From an uncultured Pelagibacteraceae bacterium (lineage in GTDB: Bacteria; Pseudomonadota; Alphaproteobacteria; Pelagibacterales; Pelagibacteraceae), in NCBI GenBank assembly GCA_902603905.1, contig CACKWM010000002.1, positions 1 to 64,000 of the forward strand: a stretch of DNA of 64,000 bases, given 5' to 3'. The number at the start of each line of letters is the position of its first letter. The first letter of the stretch is position 1. Shown here piece after piece: positions 42,850-52,926 of this stretch. A model generated the notes under the pieces. It worked only from the letters and a program-made list of their open reading frames with translations, was not told the origin of the DNA and made no database searches. Position numbers and translations under genes: made by a program.

Positions 42850-44964
42850 ATGATACAAAGTGATAAATTTGATTCATTATTTATGGAAATAAAAAAATTA
42901 GCCAATAACAGCTTAAATTTTATAATTAAAAGATTTATTGAACTCTTTGGATTTTCAATATTATTAATTAGTATATTTTTGCTCATTTCATTAATTAGTT
43001 ATTCTCCCGAAGATCCAAACTTTATTTTTCCTGAAAATACAGAAATTCAAAATATTCTCGGTTTTAAAGGTAGCTTTACTTCAGATATTTTTTTTCAGTC
43101 TTTAGGGCTTATCTCTATACTTGTTTCTATTAGTTTATTTTTTACAAGCATAAAAATTATAAGATCAAAACAGATATTTATTTTAATAACAAATTTATTT
43201 TATACAATTTTATATTCACTTTTGGGGGCATTATTTTTTTCTTTTTTTTATCCAGATTCTTTTTGGCTATCAATTAATGGCAATGGAGGCTTTGTTGGAA
43301 AATTATTAGAGAAAACTTTTTTAGTTTCATTAATAAATTTAAATCAGGAAATTTCCTATTATATTTTAATTATAACTATTTTATCATTATTTTTAATAAG
43401 TGTTAATTTTAAATTAAACTCATGTATAAATTTTATAAAAGTTATATTTAAATTTATATTTAAAAGAAAAGAAAAAAATTTTATTAATGATGAAAGAGAT
43501 ATTAATTATACTGCAGAAAATAAAGAAACTATCCAAGAAGATTTACCATTTATCAAAAGTACAATAGAAACTAAAACTACTAAATCAAAATTTATTTTAC
43601 CTTCAATTAATTTATTGAAGCTACCCACCAAAAAGGAAAGACAAAAAACTTCAGATGAAGAAGAAATTGATTCAGATTTTTTAGAAAAAATCCTTTTAGA
43701 TTTTGGTGTTGAAGGAAAAATAAAAAAAGTAAGTCATGGTCCTGTTGTAACTTTAAATGAATTTGAACCTGCGGCAGGAATTAAAGTTTCAAAAATTATT
43801 AATTTATCTGAAGATATTGCGAGAAATACTAGTTCAGAATCTGCTAGAATTTCAACAATCCCTGGAAGGAATACTATAGGTATTGAATTACCAAATTCAT
43901 CAAGAGAAAATGTTTACTTAAGTGAAATAATTTCTCATAGCGATTTTTCAAAAAAAGATATTAAATTGCCAATCGCATTAGGAAAAAATATTTCTGGCAT
44001 TCCAGTTACAGGTGACCTTTCTACTATGCCACATTTATTAATTGCTGGTACAACAGGTTCGGGAAAATCGATCTGTATTAATACAATTATTTTATCTCTT
44101 CTTTATCGTCATACGCCAAACAGATGTAAATTTATTTTAATTGATCCAAAAATGTTAGAACTTTCTACATATGAAGATATTCCTCATTTATTATGTCCAG
44201 TAATTACTGAGGCAAAAAAAGCAGCTTCTGTTTTAGGATGGGTCGTTAAAGAAATGGAAAGCAGATATCGATTAATGACTAAAGAAGGTGTTAGAAATAT
44301 TGATGGCTACAACACCAAACATAAACTCCCTATGCCCTACATAGTAGTAATTGTGGATGAAATGTCTGATCTAATGTTGGTAGCTGGAAAAGAAATAGAA
44401 AATTATATACAAAAATTATCACAAATGGCTAGAGCTGCTGGTATTCATATTATTATGGCCACTCAAAGACCAAGTGTTGATGTTATTACTGGTACAATTA
44501 AAGCCAATTTTCCAACTAGAATATCATTTCAAGTAACATCAAAGATTGATAGCAGAACAATACTTGGAGAACAGGGTGCTGAACAATTGCTTGGAAAAGG
44601 AGATATGCTTTATATGTCATCAGCAAATAAAATGGTTAGAATTCATGCGCCTTTTGTTTCTGAGGGTGAAATTGAAAAAATTAATAAACATCTCCGTTCT
44701 CAAGAAGAGCCTGACTATGTTGATGAAATATTAAATTTTAAAGATGAAAAAGAAATAGGAGAAAATAATCCAGATAATGGAGATAAAGATGAACTTTATG
44801 AAACAGCAATAGAAATTATAAAATCAGAAGGAAAAGCTTCTACTTCATTTCTACAAAGAAAACTTCAAATTGGATATAACCGTGCAGCAAGAATAATTGA
44901 TATGATGGAAGCTAATGGAATTGTTAGTAAAGCTAATCATGTTGGAAAACGTGAAGTTCTTTAA
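42850..44964 (+). CDS. ftsK: DNA translocase FtsK
   Basis: FtsK pumps DNA at the division septum and aids dimer resolution. Four N-terminal membrane helices (residues about 32-190) are followed by a short linker, the alpha/beta motor with Walker A AGTTGSGKSICINTI and Walker B YIVVIVDEMSDLM, and a C-terminal winged-helix gamma domain (STSFLQRKLQIGYNRAARII) that reads KOPS-like sites. At 704 aa it is a short-linker form typical of streamlined genomes. Its stop overlaps the lolA start by one base. Confidence 0.97.
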   Translation: MIQSDKFDSLFMEIKKLANNSLNFIIKRFIELFGFSILLISIFLLISLISYSPEDPNFIFPENTEIQNILGFKGSFTSDIFFQSLGLISILVSISLFFTSIKIIRSKQIFILITNLFYTILYSLLGALFFSFFYPDSFWLSINGNGGFVGKLLEKTFLVSLINLNQEISYYILIITILSLFLISVNFKLNSCINFIKVIFKFIFKRKEKNFINDERDINYTAENKETIQEDLPFIKSTIETKTTKSKFILPSINLLKLPTKKERQKTSDEEEIDSDFLEKILLDFGVEGKIKKVSHGPVVTLNEFEPAAGIKVSKIINLSEDIARNTSSESARISTIPGRNTIGIELPNSSRENVYLSEIISHSDFSKKDIKLPIALGKNISGIPVTGDLSTMPHLLIAGTTGSGKSICINTIILSLLYRHTPNRCKFILIDPKMLELSTYEDIPHLLCPVITEAKKAASVLGWVVKEMESRYRLMTKEGVRNIDGYNTKHKLPMPYIVVIVDEMSDLMLVAGKEIENYIQKLSQMARAAGIHIIMATQRPSVDVITGTIKANFPTRISFQVTSKIDSRTILGEQGAEQLLGKGDMLYMSSANKMVRIHAPFVSEGEIEKINKHLRSQEEPDYVDEILNFKDEKEIGENNPDNGDKDELYETAIEIIKSEGKASTSFLQRKLQIGYNRAARIIDMMEANGIVSKANHVGKREVL

Positions 44965-45521
44965 TGTTAAAAAAAATAATAGTTTTTTTTTCTTTTTTTA
45001 TTTTTTTTAACTCATTAAATGCAACTATTAAAGAACAAATTATTTTAAATTTAGAAAAAACCAATAACTTAACTTTTAATTTTAAACAAACAATTGATGA
45101 CAAAAGCGAAGAAGGAAATTGTATAATAGAATATCCAAAAAAAATTTACTGTTTGTATGACAATTTTAACAAGAAAATTATGGTTTCTAATGGAAAATCA
45201 TTAGTAATTAAAAACCAAACAAATAATCAATTTTATTTATATCCATTAAAAAAAACCCCTTTAGAATTAATTTTAGATAAAAATTATTTAATTAATCAAA
45301 TTAAAAATTTAGAAGGAAGAATTATTAAAAATAAATATTTAAATTTTACTATATTAAATAATAACAATAAAATTAACATTTTTTTTGATAATCAAACTTT
45401 AAATTTAATTGGCTGGCAAACTGAAGACATTTATCAAAATTTAGTAATTACTTTTATTTCAAAAATTAAAGTAAATCAAAAAATTGATAAAAATATTTTT
45501 AAACTACCCAAAATGAATTAA
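44964..45521 (+). CDS. lolA: Outer-membrane lipoprotein carrier protein LolA
   Basis: LolA ferries lipoproteins across the periplasm from LolCDE to the outer membrane. The 185-aa protein has a signal peptide (cleavage likely after SLNA), and a half-barrel with NLTFNFKQTIDDKSEEGNC, YPKKIYCLYDN and KKIMVSNGKSLVI. The primary sequence is divergent, but fold pattern, size and the ftsK-lolA order typical of alphaproteobacteria support the call. It overlaps the convergent GNAT gene by 4 nt. Confidence 0.87.
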   Translation: MLKKIIVFFSFFIFFNSLNATIKEQIILNLEKTNNLTFNFKQTIDDKSEEGNCIIEYPKKIYCLYDNFNKKIMVSNGKSLVIKNQTNNQFYLYPLKKTPLELILDKNYLINQIKNLEGRIIKNKYLNFTILNNNNKINIFFDNQTLNLIGWQTEDIYQNLVITFISKIKVNQKIDKNIFKLPKMN

Positions 45522-46030
45522 GCAATTTCTTTTTTTTGAATCTCAGATTTAAAAACTTTCATCCCTCTAGCTAAATAATTTTTTAAAGCATTTTTATGAT
45601 CTAAAGAACAAGTATGTACCCAAACTCTTTTTGTGTTTAATGTGAATGATTTTTTAATTAATTCACTTAAGAAAAACCCTCCTAATTTTTTCCCAAAATA
45701 CTCTTCTAAAATCCCAAAATAAGCAATTTCACTTTCTTGTTTTTCTTTATTTAATATTATTTCACTATAGCCAACTAAATTATCATTATTTTTTAAAATA
45801 TAGGTTATAAGATTTTTGTTAGAAATGTATTCAATCCAATTTTGATCTGTCCAAACTAATCGATCAAACCAATAACATTTTTTTCCAATTTCTTTATAAA
45901 AAAATTTATTTAGTTGAAAATCTTTGAGTTCAACTAAATTTAATGAGTAATTATTTGAAGGCATTTGAACTTCATTTAAATCATTAATAGATTTTATTTC
46001 TAAATATTTTCTAAAAATTTCTTCAATCAC
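45518..46030 (-). CDS. GNAT family N-acetyltransferase
   Basis: This 170-aa protein shows the GNAT core: a substrate-side NNDNLVGYSEIIL strand, the acetyl-CoA region AYFGILEEYFGKKLGGFFLSE, and RVWVHTCSLDHKNALKNYLARGM, where the family places its Asn and Tyr/Phe. The substrate is unknown. It overlaps the HIT gene by 4 nt and lies at the end of the hisBHAFE-led minus-strand run. Confidence 0.85.
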   Translation of the reverse strand: MIEEIFRKYLEIKSINDLNEVQMPSNNYSLNLVELKDFQLNKFFYKEIGKKCYWFDRLVWTDQNWIEYISNKNLITYILKNNDNLVGYSEIILNKEKQESEIAYFGILEEYFGKKLGGFFLSELIKKSFTLNTKRVWVHTCSLDHKNALKNYLARGMKVFKSEIQKKEIA

Positions 46031-46392
46031 TCGACCATTTTTCCTACTTTTTCGCCTCCAAATAAATGAAAATGCAAATGAGGCACTTCTTGACCACCAT
46101 GTTCACTTAAGTTCGAAAGAGTTCTGTATCCTTTGCCTGTGTCTAGCGACATACCTAATTTTTTTGCAACTATTGAAATTCCCTTCATTAAACCAACAAT
46201 TTCTTTATCTGAAGCTTTAGCATTAAAATCATCTAAATCTATATATTTGCCTTTTGGAATAACTAAAGCATGAATTTTTTTTTGAGGATTAATGTCATGA
46301 AATGATAAAACATAATCATCTTCATAAATTTTCTTACAAGGTATTTCTCCTCTTAAAATTTTTGCAAAAATATTGTTATCATCATACTTCAT
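46027..46392 (-). CDS. HIT family protein (HinT-like nucleoside phosphoramidase)
   Basis: This 121-aa protein has the HIT layout: IFAKILRGEIPCKKIYEDD, SFHDINPQKKIHALVIPKG and the histidine triad VPHLHFHLFGG. HinT proteins hydrolyse AMP-lysine and other nucleoside phosphoramidates. It overlaps both neighbours by 4 nt (the GNAT gene downstream and a small hypothetical gene upstream), so all three are translationally coupled behind hisE. Confidence 0.93.
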   Translation of the reverse strand: MKYDDNNIFAKILRGEIPCKKIYEDDYVLSFHDINPQKKIHALVIPKGKYIDLDDFNAKASDKEIVGLMKGISIVAKKLGMSLDTGKGYRTLSNLSEHGGQEVPHLHFHLFGGEKVGKMVE

Positions 46393-46733
46393 TCTAAAAC
46401 TCTTATTTCTTCTACAATACTAATAATTTTTCCATCTTTAACAATAGCATTAACTTCTGCACATTCGTAAGTTGCGAACGAATTTGTCTCAGCTACTTCT
46501 TTTTTTTCAAAGCATTTGTCTTTTGATGACATCAATAAGTGTTCATGCAATTCTAATGGATAGCCTAAATACATCATTAAGCCTATAACTGTGCTTTCTT
46601 TTTCTACATCTTTAATTTTTGCAATTTCTTCAACTTTTTTTGTAATTGCCAAATCAAAATCCTTTATTGAAGTATATCCTTTATATAAAATATAAATAAT
46701 AATAATAATTAAAATGTATTTAATTTTACCCAT
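46389..46733 (-). CDS. Hypothetical small membrane-anchored protein
   Basis: I do not recognise this 114-aa protein. It has one N-terminal membrane helix (residues about 4-20, very Ile-rich), a Lys/Glu-rich stalk, and a small domain with two Cys (DKCFEKK and TYECAEV) about 18 residues apart that could pair if periplasmic. The C-terminal half looks beta-rich. It sits between hisE and the HIT gene with tight spacing, overlapping the latter by 4 nt. Confidence 0.72.
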   Translation of the reverse strand: MGKIKYILIIIIIYILYKGYTSIKDFDLAITKKVEEIAKIKDVEKESTVIGLMMYLGYPLELHEHLLMSSKDKCFEKKEVAETNSFATYECAEVNAIVKDGKIISIVEEIRVLE

Positions 46734-46743
46734 TTAAAAAAAG

Positions 46744-47016
46744 TCATTTTTCTCTTTTTTTTAATTCATCCATAACATCTTCTATCTTAATTCCATTTGT
46801 CTCTAAGTAAACTAGCAAATGATATAATACATCTGCGGATTCATGAATTTTATTAGTATTTTTTTCAACCGCTTCAAATAATTCTTTAATCTCTTCTTTA
46901 ACTTTTTCAGTACTTAATTTTTTATCATTTAGTAATTTATTTGTATAAGATTTATCTGGCGAAGAGTTTTTTCTTTCACGAATAATTTTAATAAGTTCTT
47001 CTAGGCCTTCAAACAT
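46744..47016 (-). CDS. hisE: Phosphoribosyl-ATP pyrophosphatase HisE
   Basis: HisE hydrolyses phosphoribosyl-ATP to the monophosphate in the second step of histidine synthesis. This 90-aa all-alpha protein contains KVKEEIKELFEAVEKN and ESADVLYHLLVYLET, whose Glu and Asp residues bind Mg2+ in the MazG-like fold. It is the separate (non-HisIE) form and lies 2 bp after hisF. Confidence 0.93.
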   Translation of the reverse strand: MFEGLEELIKIIRERKNSSPDKSYTNKLLNDKKLSTEKVKEEIKELFEAVEKNTNKIHESADVLYHLLVYLETNGIKIEDVMDELKKREK

Positions 47017-47018
47017 AA

Positions 47019-47774
47019 TTAAATTCTAACAGGAATTCCTTTTGAGTCCAAATATTCCTTTGCTTGTTTAATTGAATATTTTCCATAGTGAAATATAGAT
47101 GCGGCTAGTACTGCATTTGCTTTACCTTTGGTAATACCTTCTGCTAAATGATCTAAATTACCAACTCCACCAGAGGCTATAACCGGTATATTTACTGTTT
47201 CTGAAATTTTTTGCATTAAATCTATATCATAGCCTTTTTGAGTCCCGTCTCTATCCATTGAAGTAACTAATAATTCTCCAGCTCCATATTCTTCCATTTG
47301 TTTTGCAAATTTTATTGCATCTATATCTGTTTTGTTTCTTCCTCCATGAGTAAAAATTTTCCAACTATTTGCCTCTTTTTTTGCGTCTATAGCAACTACA
47401 ATGCATTGAGAGCCAAATTTTAATGAACTTTCCAAAACAATTTTTGGATTTTGTACAGCCGCAGTATTTATAGACACTTTATCTGCTCCACAATTTAAAA
47501 GTTTGTTTATATCTTCAATGCTTCTCACTCCACCTCCAACTGTTAAAGGAACAAAACATTTTTCAGATGTTTTTTTAACAACTTCATAAATAGTTGATCT
47601 ATTTTCATTAGATGCAGTTATATCTAAAAAACAAATTTCATCTGCACCACCATCACTATAAATTTTAGCTTGTTCAACTGGGTCTCCAGCATCCTTAAGA
47701 TCAACAAAGTTTATGCCTTTAACTACACGCCCATTTTTAACATCAAGACAAGGAATTATTCTGTTTTTAAGCAT
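47019..47774 (-). CDS. hisF: Imidazole glycerol phosphate synthase cyclase subunit HisF
   Basis: HisF takes ammonia from HisH and makes imidazole-glycerol phosphate and AICAR. The TIM barrel has [16 protein letters not shown] (catalytic Asp), [22 protein letters not shown] (second catalytic Asp) and [13 protein letters not shown]. Length is 251 aa. Its start overlaps the hisA stop by 8 nt (ATGCTTAA). The AICAR it releases feeds PurH, encoded at 39 kb. Confidence 0.97.
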   Translation of the reverse strand: MLKNRIIPCLDVKNGRVVKGINFVDLKDAGDPVEQAKIYSDGGADEICFLDITASNENRSTIYEVVKKTSEKCFVPLTVGGGVRSIEDINKLLNCGADKVSINTAAVQNPKIVLESSLKFGSQCIVVAIDAKKEANSWKIFTHGGRNKTDIDAIKFAKQMEEYGAGELLVTSMDRDGTQKGYDIDLMQKISETVNIPVIASGGVGNLDHLAEGITKGKANAVLAASIFHYGKYSIKQAKEYLDSKGIPVRI

Positions 47775-48492
47775 CTATTTCTTTTGCTAATTCATCTAAC
47801 TGTATATCGCCATCATAAATAGCTTTACCGACTATTATACCTTCAATATTTTTATTATTTAAATCTTTTGCTTTTTTAATATCTATAATTGAAGAAACTC
47901 CTCCAGATATGATTACAGGACAATTAGATATACCTGCTAGTTTAGTTGTCTCCTCAAAATTAGGACTTGTCTTAGTCCCATCCTTATTAATATCAGTATA
48001 AATCAATCTACTTGCACCATAATCATTTACTTCTTTTAAAAAATCCAAAGTCAATTGATTTGAATTTTCCTTCCATCCAGATAAAGATAAATACCCATCT
48101 TTAGCATCTAAACCTAAAGCAATTTTATTTGGAAATCTTTGACATGCTTCTTTTAAAAAATTTTTATCTTTTATAGCGGCACTTCCTAAAATAACTTTCT
48201 CTACACCCGCATCAGTATATTTTTGAATGCTTTCAAAATTTCTAATTCCACCACCTATCTCAATTTTAAGATCAAATTTGCCTACTATTTCTTGAATAAT
48301 ATCTAAATTAACTGTCTCACCAGTTAAAGCCCCATCTAAATCAACAATGTGTAAATTTTTAAATCCATGATCTTTGTATTTACCAGCTTGATCAACTGGT
48401 GATGGTTCATATTCAGTTTTATTATCAAAGTCTCCTTTAATTAATCTTACACATTTTTTATCTTTAATATCTATAGCTGGAAATATTTTCAT
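47767..48492 (-). CDS. hisA: ProFAR isomerase HisA
   Basis: HisA isomerises ProFAR to PRFAR. The barrel motifs [19 protein letters not shown] (catalytic Asp), [28 protein letters not shown] (second catalytic Asp) and VIISGGVSS are present. Length is 241 aa. It lies 7 bp after hisH and overlaps hisF by 8 nt. Confidence 0.96.
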   Translation of the reverse strand: MKIFPAIDIKDKKCVRLIKGDFDNKTEYEPSPVDQAGKYKDHGFKNLHIVDLDGALTGETVNLDIIQEIVGKFDLKIEIGGGIRNFESIQKYTDAGVEKVILGSAAIKDKNFLKEACQRFPNKIALGLDAKDGYLSLSGWKENSNQLTLDFLKEVNDYGASRLIYTDINKDGTKTSPNFEETTKLAGISNCPVIISGGVSSIIDIKKAKDLNNKNIEGIIVGKAIYDGDIQLDELAKEIDA

Positions 48493-48499
48493 AATTTAA

Positions 48500-49126
48500 T
48501 TATAAATTTATAAAATTATCAATAATTTTTAGCCCAATTTTATCACTCTTTTCCGGATGAAATTGTGTTCCAAACAAATTTTCCTTTTCTGCAGAACAAA
48601 CAATATTTGTTGAATAATCAATTGTTGCGGAAATTACATTTTTATCATTTGGTATAAATTCATAACTATGTACAAAATACATATGTGAATTATTTTCAAT
48701 ATTTTTAAAAATTTTACTTTCTTTAACAATATTTATTTGATTCCAACCAATGTGGGGAAGTTTATATTTTCCATTTTGATTATCTATTTTTGATACTTTT
48801 CCTGAAATCCAACCTAGGCCTTTTGTTTCTGTTTCTTCATAACCAATATCTGCAAACATTTGTAAACCTACACAAATTCCTAAAAGAGGTTTTTTATTGT
48901 TTATTGCAAAGTCGTTAAGTGCATCTACCAAACCACTAATATTGTTTAGAGCATCAACACAACTTTTAAACGAACCCTGCCCTGGCAAAACTACCTTATC
49001 GCTTGATTTAATCTTATTTAAATCTGAAGTTACTTCGATATTTACTTTGTCTTTAGCAACTTCCTTAAAGGAGTTTATTACAGAACTAATATTGCCCGAG
49101 TTATAGTCAACAATTGTGACATTCAT
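48500..49126 (-). CDS. hisH: Imidazole glycerol phosphate synthase glutaminase subunit HisH
   Basis: HisH releases ammonia from glutamine for HisF. It is a class I glutaminase of 208 aa with TIVDYNSGNISSV, the oxyanion VLPGQGSF, the nucleophile Cys in LLGICVGLQMF and the catalytic His/Glu in GTQFHPEKS. It follows hisB by 5 bp and precedes hisA. Confidence 0.96.
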   Translation of the reverse strand: MNVTIVDYNSGNISSVINSFKEVAKDKVNIEVTSDLNKIKSSDKVVLPGQGSFKSCVDALNNISGLVDALNDFAINNKKPLLGICVGLQMFADIGYEETETKGLGWISGKVSKIDNQNGKYKLPHIGWNQINIVKESKIFKNIENNSHMYFVHSYEFIPNDKNVISATIDYSTNIVCSAEKENLFGTQFHPEKSDKIGLKIIDNFINL

Positions 49127-49131
49127 TAAAC

Positions 49132-49722
49132 TTATAAAGAACCTTTTGTTGAAGGAATTGTATTTTTATTCCTAGGATCCATTTCCAATGCAGCCCTTAA
49201 AGATCTTGCTAATCCTTTAAAGCAAGATTCAATGATGTGGTGGCTGTTATCACCATAAATATTTTCAACGTGCAAAGTAATTCCTGCAGCTTGAGAAAAG
49301 GCTTGGAACCACTCTTTAAAAAGTTCTGTATCCATTTCACCAAGTTTTTCTACTTTAAGATTAACCTTCCAAATTAAATAAGGTCTATTAGAAACATCAA
49401 TTGCAACTCTCGTTAATGTTTCGTCCATTGGTATTAATGCATGAGCATATCTTTTAATGCCAACAAATTTTTTAGATGCTTTTTTAAGACACTCTCCTAT
49501 CGCTATACCAGTATCTTCTGTAGTATGATGTAAATCAATATTTGTATCCCCTTTTGCTTTTATATTTAAATCCATTGATGAGTGTTTGGATAATTGTTCA
49601 AGCATATGATTTAAAAATCCTATACCTGTATCAACTTTGTACTTACCTTTACCATCAATATTCAAATCAACGCTAATATTGGTTTCTTTAGTTTTTCTGC
49701 TTATTTTTGCTTTACGCTTCAT
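49132..49722 (-). CDS. hisB: Imidazoleglycerol-phosphate dehydratase HisB
   Basis: HisB dehydrates imidazole-glycerol phosphate. The manganese-binding motifs [15 protein letters not shown] and [18 protein letters not shown] and the substrate motif [15 protein letters not shown] are clear. At 196 aa it is the monofunctional dehydratase, without the phosphatase domain of the E. coli protein. It is the first gene of hisBHAFE and is divergent from hslV across 91 bp, an order typical of alphaproteobacteria. Confidence 0.97.
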   Translation of the reverse strand: MKRKAKISRKTKETNISVDLNIDGKGKYKVDTGIGFLNHMLEQLSKHSSMDLNIKAKGDTNIDLHHTTEDTGIAIGECLKKASKKFVGIKRYAHALIPMDETLTRVAIDVSNRPYLIWKVNLKVEKLGEMDTELFKEWFQAFSQAAGITLHVENIYGDNSHHIIESCFKGLARSLRAALEMDPRNKNTIPSTKGSL

Positions 49723-49813
49723 AATTTAAAAAAGGTATATATCTATTATGCAATTATGGCAATAATACTAGACTTGCTCTTGAACTATTGAATTTAATAT
49801 CCATTTATAAGCT

Positions 49814-50329
49814 ATGACAACAATAGTATTAGTAAGAAAAAATAACGATGTGGTAGTTGCCAGTGATGGACAAGTAAGTATGGGCAACACAATAATAAAA
49901 AGTACAGCCAATAAAGTTAGAAGAATTGAAAAAAGAAATGTTATTGCTGGATTTGCTGGATCAACAGCAGATGCATTAACTTTATTTGAAAGACTTGAAG
50001 CAAAACTAGAAAAGCATGCAGGAAATTTAACTAGAGCGTCTGTTGAGCTAGCTAAAGACTGGAGAACAGACAAATATTTAAGAAGATTAGAAGCATTAAT
50101 GGCGATAGGAGATAAAGAAAAAAGCTTTATAATTTCTGGAACAGGTGATGTGTTAGAGCCTGAAGGGGATGTAATTGGTATAGGATCAGGTGGTAATTAT
50201 GCTTTAGCTGCAGCAAAAGTTTTAATAGACACAGAATTATCAGCAGAAGAAGTTGCAAAAAAAGCTATTCAAGTTGCATCAGATATATGTGTATTTACTA
50301 ATAATAATATTCAAATTGAAAAAATTTAA
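49814..50329 (+). CDS. hslV: ATP-dependent protease peptidase subunit HslV
   Basis: HslV (ClpQ) forms the proteolytic double hexamer capped by HslU. After Met removal the catalytic Thr leads [19 protein letters not shown], and [20 protein letters not shown] and [16 protein letters not shown] are family landmarks. Length is 171 aa. The stop overlaps the hslU ATG by one base. The E. coli counterpart is heat-inducible; no heat-shock promoter can be assigned here with confidence. Confidence 0.97.
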   Translation: MTTIVLVRKNNDVVVASDGQVSMGNTIIKSTANKVRRIEKRNVIAGFAGSTADALTLFERLEAKLEKHAGNLTRASVELAKDWRTDKYLRRLEALMAIGDKEKSFIISGTGDVLEPEGDVIGIGSGGNYALAAAKVLIDTELSAEEVAKKAIQVASDICVFTNNNIQIEKI

Positions 50330-51699
50330 TGGAAAATTCAAACGTAAGACCTCTGGTTCAAAAAGAAAAAAATATAAAAGATAATAATTCATTTATTAGT
50401 TCTTTATCACCAAGAGAAATAGTTTCAGAATTAGATCGATATGTAGTTGGACAGAATAAAGCTAAAAGAGCAGTAGCAATAGCCTTAAGAAACAGATGGA
50501 GAAGACAAGCGTTAAAAGGTGAAATGAAAGATGAAGTTTTACCAAAAAATATATTGATGATTGGACCAACAGGAGTAGGGAAAACTGAAATTTCAAGAAG
50601 ACTATCAAAACTTGCTGAGGCTCCTTTTGTAAAAGTTGAAGCAACAAGATTTACAGAAGTTGGTTATGTAGGAAGAGACGTAGAACAAATCGTAAGAGAT
50701 TTATTAGAAATTGCAATAGCAATGGAAAAAGTAAAAAAAAGAAAAGAAGTTTATGCACAAGCTCAAAAACAAGCTGAAGAGAAAGTTCTTGATGCAGTAG
50801 TTGGCAATAAAGCAAGTGTTGCAACAAGAGAAAGTTTTAGAAAAAGACTTAGAAATGGTGATTTGGACGATAATGAAATTGAAATTTCTGTAAACGAAAC
50901 TAATTCAATGCCATCTTTTGAAATACCAGGTATGCCAGGAGCAAATGTTGGTATGATTAATATTGGTGAAATGCTTGGAAAGTCAGTAGGGAAAAAAGGA
51001 AAAAAGAAAAAAATGACAGTAAAAGAGTCTCATGAAATTTTAATAAATGAAGAATCAGATAAACTAATTGAAGAAGATAAAATTATTAAATCAGCAAAAA
51101 ATTCAACTGAAAATAATGGAATTGTTTTTTTAGATGAAATAGACAAAATTTCAGCAAGGACAGATCGTGTTGGTGGTGATGTCTCAAGAGAAGGAGTCCA
51201 AAGAGATTTATTGCCTTTAATTGAGGGAACAACAGTAAGTACAAAATATGGACCCATTAAAACTGATCATATACTATTCATTGCTTCTGGTGCCTTTCAA
51301 CTTGCAAAACCTTCAGACTTATTACCAGAATTACAAGGAAGACTTCCAATCAGAGTAGAGCTTGATGCTTTAACAAGTGATGATTTTAAAAGAATTCTTA
51401 AAGAGCCCGATAATAGTTTAATTAAACAATATAAAGCACTTTTGAAAACTGAAAATGTAGATCTAGAATTTACTGAAGATGGAATAGACACAATCGCTAA
51501 TCTTGCTACTGAAGTAAATTCTTCTGTAGAAAATATCGGTGCCAGAAGATTACATACTATTATTGAAAGAGTTTTAGATGATATTAGTTTTACAGCTACT
51601 GATAAATCTGGTGAAAAGATTACAATTAATTCAGAATATGTTAAAAGGAATCTTGGAGAGTTAGTTAAAGATACAGATTTATCAAAATTTATTCTTTAA
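50329..51699 (+). CDS. hslU: HslUV protease ATPase subunit HslU
   Basis: HslU unfolds substrates and feeds them to HslV. The AAA+ module has Walker [15 protein letters not shown], the pore motif in [16 protein letters not shown], Walker [15 protein letters not shown], and the C-terminal anchoring tail ending in KFIL that inserts into HslV. The I domain (about residues 110-230) is Lys-rich. Length is 456 aa, close to the usual 440. Confidence 0.97.
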   Translation: MENSNVRPLVQKEKNIKDNNSFISSLSPREIVSELDRYVVGQNKAKRAVAIALRNRWRRQALKGEMKDEVLPKNILMIGPTGVGKTEISRRLSKLAEAPFVKVEATRFTEVGYVGRDVEQIVRDLLEIAIAMEKVKKRKEVYAQAQKQAEEKVLDAVVGNKASVATRESFRKRLRNGDLDDNEIEISVNETNSMPSFEIPGMPGANVGMINIGEMLGKSVGKKGKKKKMTVKESHEILINEESDKLIEEDKIIKSAKNSTENNGIVFLDEIDKISARTDRVGGDVSREGVQRDLLPLIEGTTVSTKYGPIKTDHILFIASGAFQLAKPSDLLPELQGRLPIRVELDALTSDDFKRILKEPDNSLIKQYKALLKTENVDLEFTEDGIDTIANLATEVNSSVENIGARRLHTIIERVLDDISFTATDKSGEKITINSEYVKRNLGELVKDTDLSKFIL

Positions 51700-51703
51700 A
51701 CAT

Positions 51704-52501
51704 TTATTTGTAAACAAAGCCAACAGTTCCTAGCTTACCAAAATCAGCAATTATATTATCACCACGAGAAATAGGAATTGCTTTAGTGCAAGTTCCAGTG
51801 CTTATATAATGATTTTTCGGCAATACTTTGCCCATAAGCGCCAAACTGTTTATTAACCATGTCAAAGAATTTATAGGATTTTCCATTACATTTTTTGAAT
51901 TTCCTTTTTCAATTAATTTTTTATTAATTAAAAGATCAACAGAATGATTATCAAGATTAAAATTACTTAAATCATTTACTTCTGTGCCAAAAACCCAGTG
52001 TGCATGAACAGCATTATCTGCAATTAAATTATTTACTCCTACACTTGTCCAGTCTTCATACCTAGAATCAACTATCTCAATAGAAGGTAAAATTGCTAAT
52101 ATAGATTCATAAACTGTATTTACATTATAAGGTGCTTTTGAAATATCTAATTCATTTTTCATTACAAATGAAAATTCTGGCTCAACATAAGGACTAAAAT
52201 ATTTTTCTGAATTAATTATACAATTAGATTTTGATATATTGTCAGAAAAAATATTTCCAAAAAATGATTCTTTAACATTTAATTGAATTTGAGCTGCTTT
52301 ATTTGTACATCCTATTTTTTTTCCTATTATTATTGTTTCTTTATTTTTTTTGATATATCTTTTTGCTACTTCATTTTGTATCACATATGCTTCTGCCAGA
52401 GATTTTGGAATACATTCTTCTGGCAATAATTTAATTTTTTTTAAATTTATTCTAGAATTATATAAAATATCAGCAGCTTTATTAATTTTAGAATTATCCA
52501 T
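51704..52501 (-). CDS. 2-keto-4-pentenoate hydratase/FAH-superfamily (MhpD-like) protein
   Basis: This 265-aa protein resembles the MhpD/2-oxopent-4-dienoate hydratase group: AYVIQNEVAKRYI, GKKIGCTNKAAQIQLNV, VEPEFSFVM with the metal-binding Glu residues, PSIEIVDSRYEDW, and the closing ISRGDNIIADFGKLGTVGF. Family members hydrate or decarboxylate 2-oxo acids from meta-cleavage pathways. No other meta-cleavage genes are nearby, so its substrate is open. It is convergent with hslU and lies 5 bp after the Smr gene. Confidence 0.85.
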   Translation of the reverse strand: MDNSKINKAADILYNSRINLKKIKLLPEECIPKSLAEAYVIQNEVAKRYIKKNKETIIIGKKIGCTNKAAQIQLNVKESFFGNIFSDNISKSNCIINSEKYFSPYVEPEFSFVMKNELDISKAPYNVNTVYESILAILPSIEIVDSRYEDWTSVGVNNLIADNAVHAHWVFGTEVNDLSNFNLDNHSVDLLINKKLIEKGNSKNVMENPINSLTWLINSLALMGKVLPKNHYISTGTCTKAIPISRGDNIIADFGKLGTVGFVYK

Positions 52502-52506
52502 TTTTA

Positions 52507-52926
52507 TTATTTAATTTTTTTAAGAAAAATATCAAAAGCACCACTCCCTCCATCTTCAATTTTTGCTTCCTTGATACTTTTAATTTTTTTCATTAAATCA
52601 GAATTGGATTTTATAAATTCTGGAACCGAATTTTTTAAAATGTTTAAATCTTTCGAAACATAAGGATTATCAATATTATTTGATCTTAATCCTTTGCCTG
52701 TAATTACAGTTATTTTACTAACTTTATCCTCAAAACATCTACTTATAAATTCATCAATAGTTTTATTTGCATTTTCTAAAGAAAAACCATGCAAATCAAT
52801 AGTTTTTATTTTATCTTTATATATTCTGGTTTGCGACAAAGACGAATCTTTATTATAAATTTTTTCTTCGCTTGATATAAAATTTTGCCAATCTCTTTTG
52901 TCTTTATCTGAAATTTTATTATTCAA
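52507..52926 (-). CDS. Smr domain protein
   Basis: This 139-aa protein has a C-terminal Smr domain: IDLHGFSLENANKTIDEFI carries the LDxH-like motif, and VITGKGLRS is the GxG signature. A short charged helical N-terminus precedes it. Smr domains are nicking endonucleases or act in ribosome rescue in other bacteria; the activity of this type is not established. It abuts the Tim44-like gene directly. Confidence 0.9.
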   Translation of the reverse strand: MNNKISDKDKRDWQNFISSEEKIYNKDSSLSQTRIYKDKIKTIDLHGFSLENANKTIDEFISRCFEDKVSKITVITGKGLRSNNIDNPYVSKDLNILKNSVPEFIKSNSDLMKKIKSIKEAKIEDGGSGAFDIFLKKIK

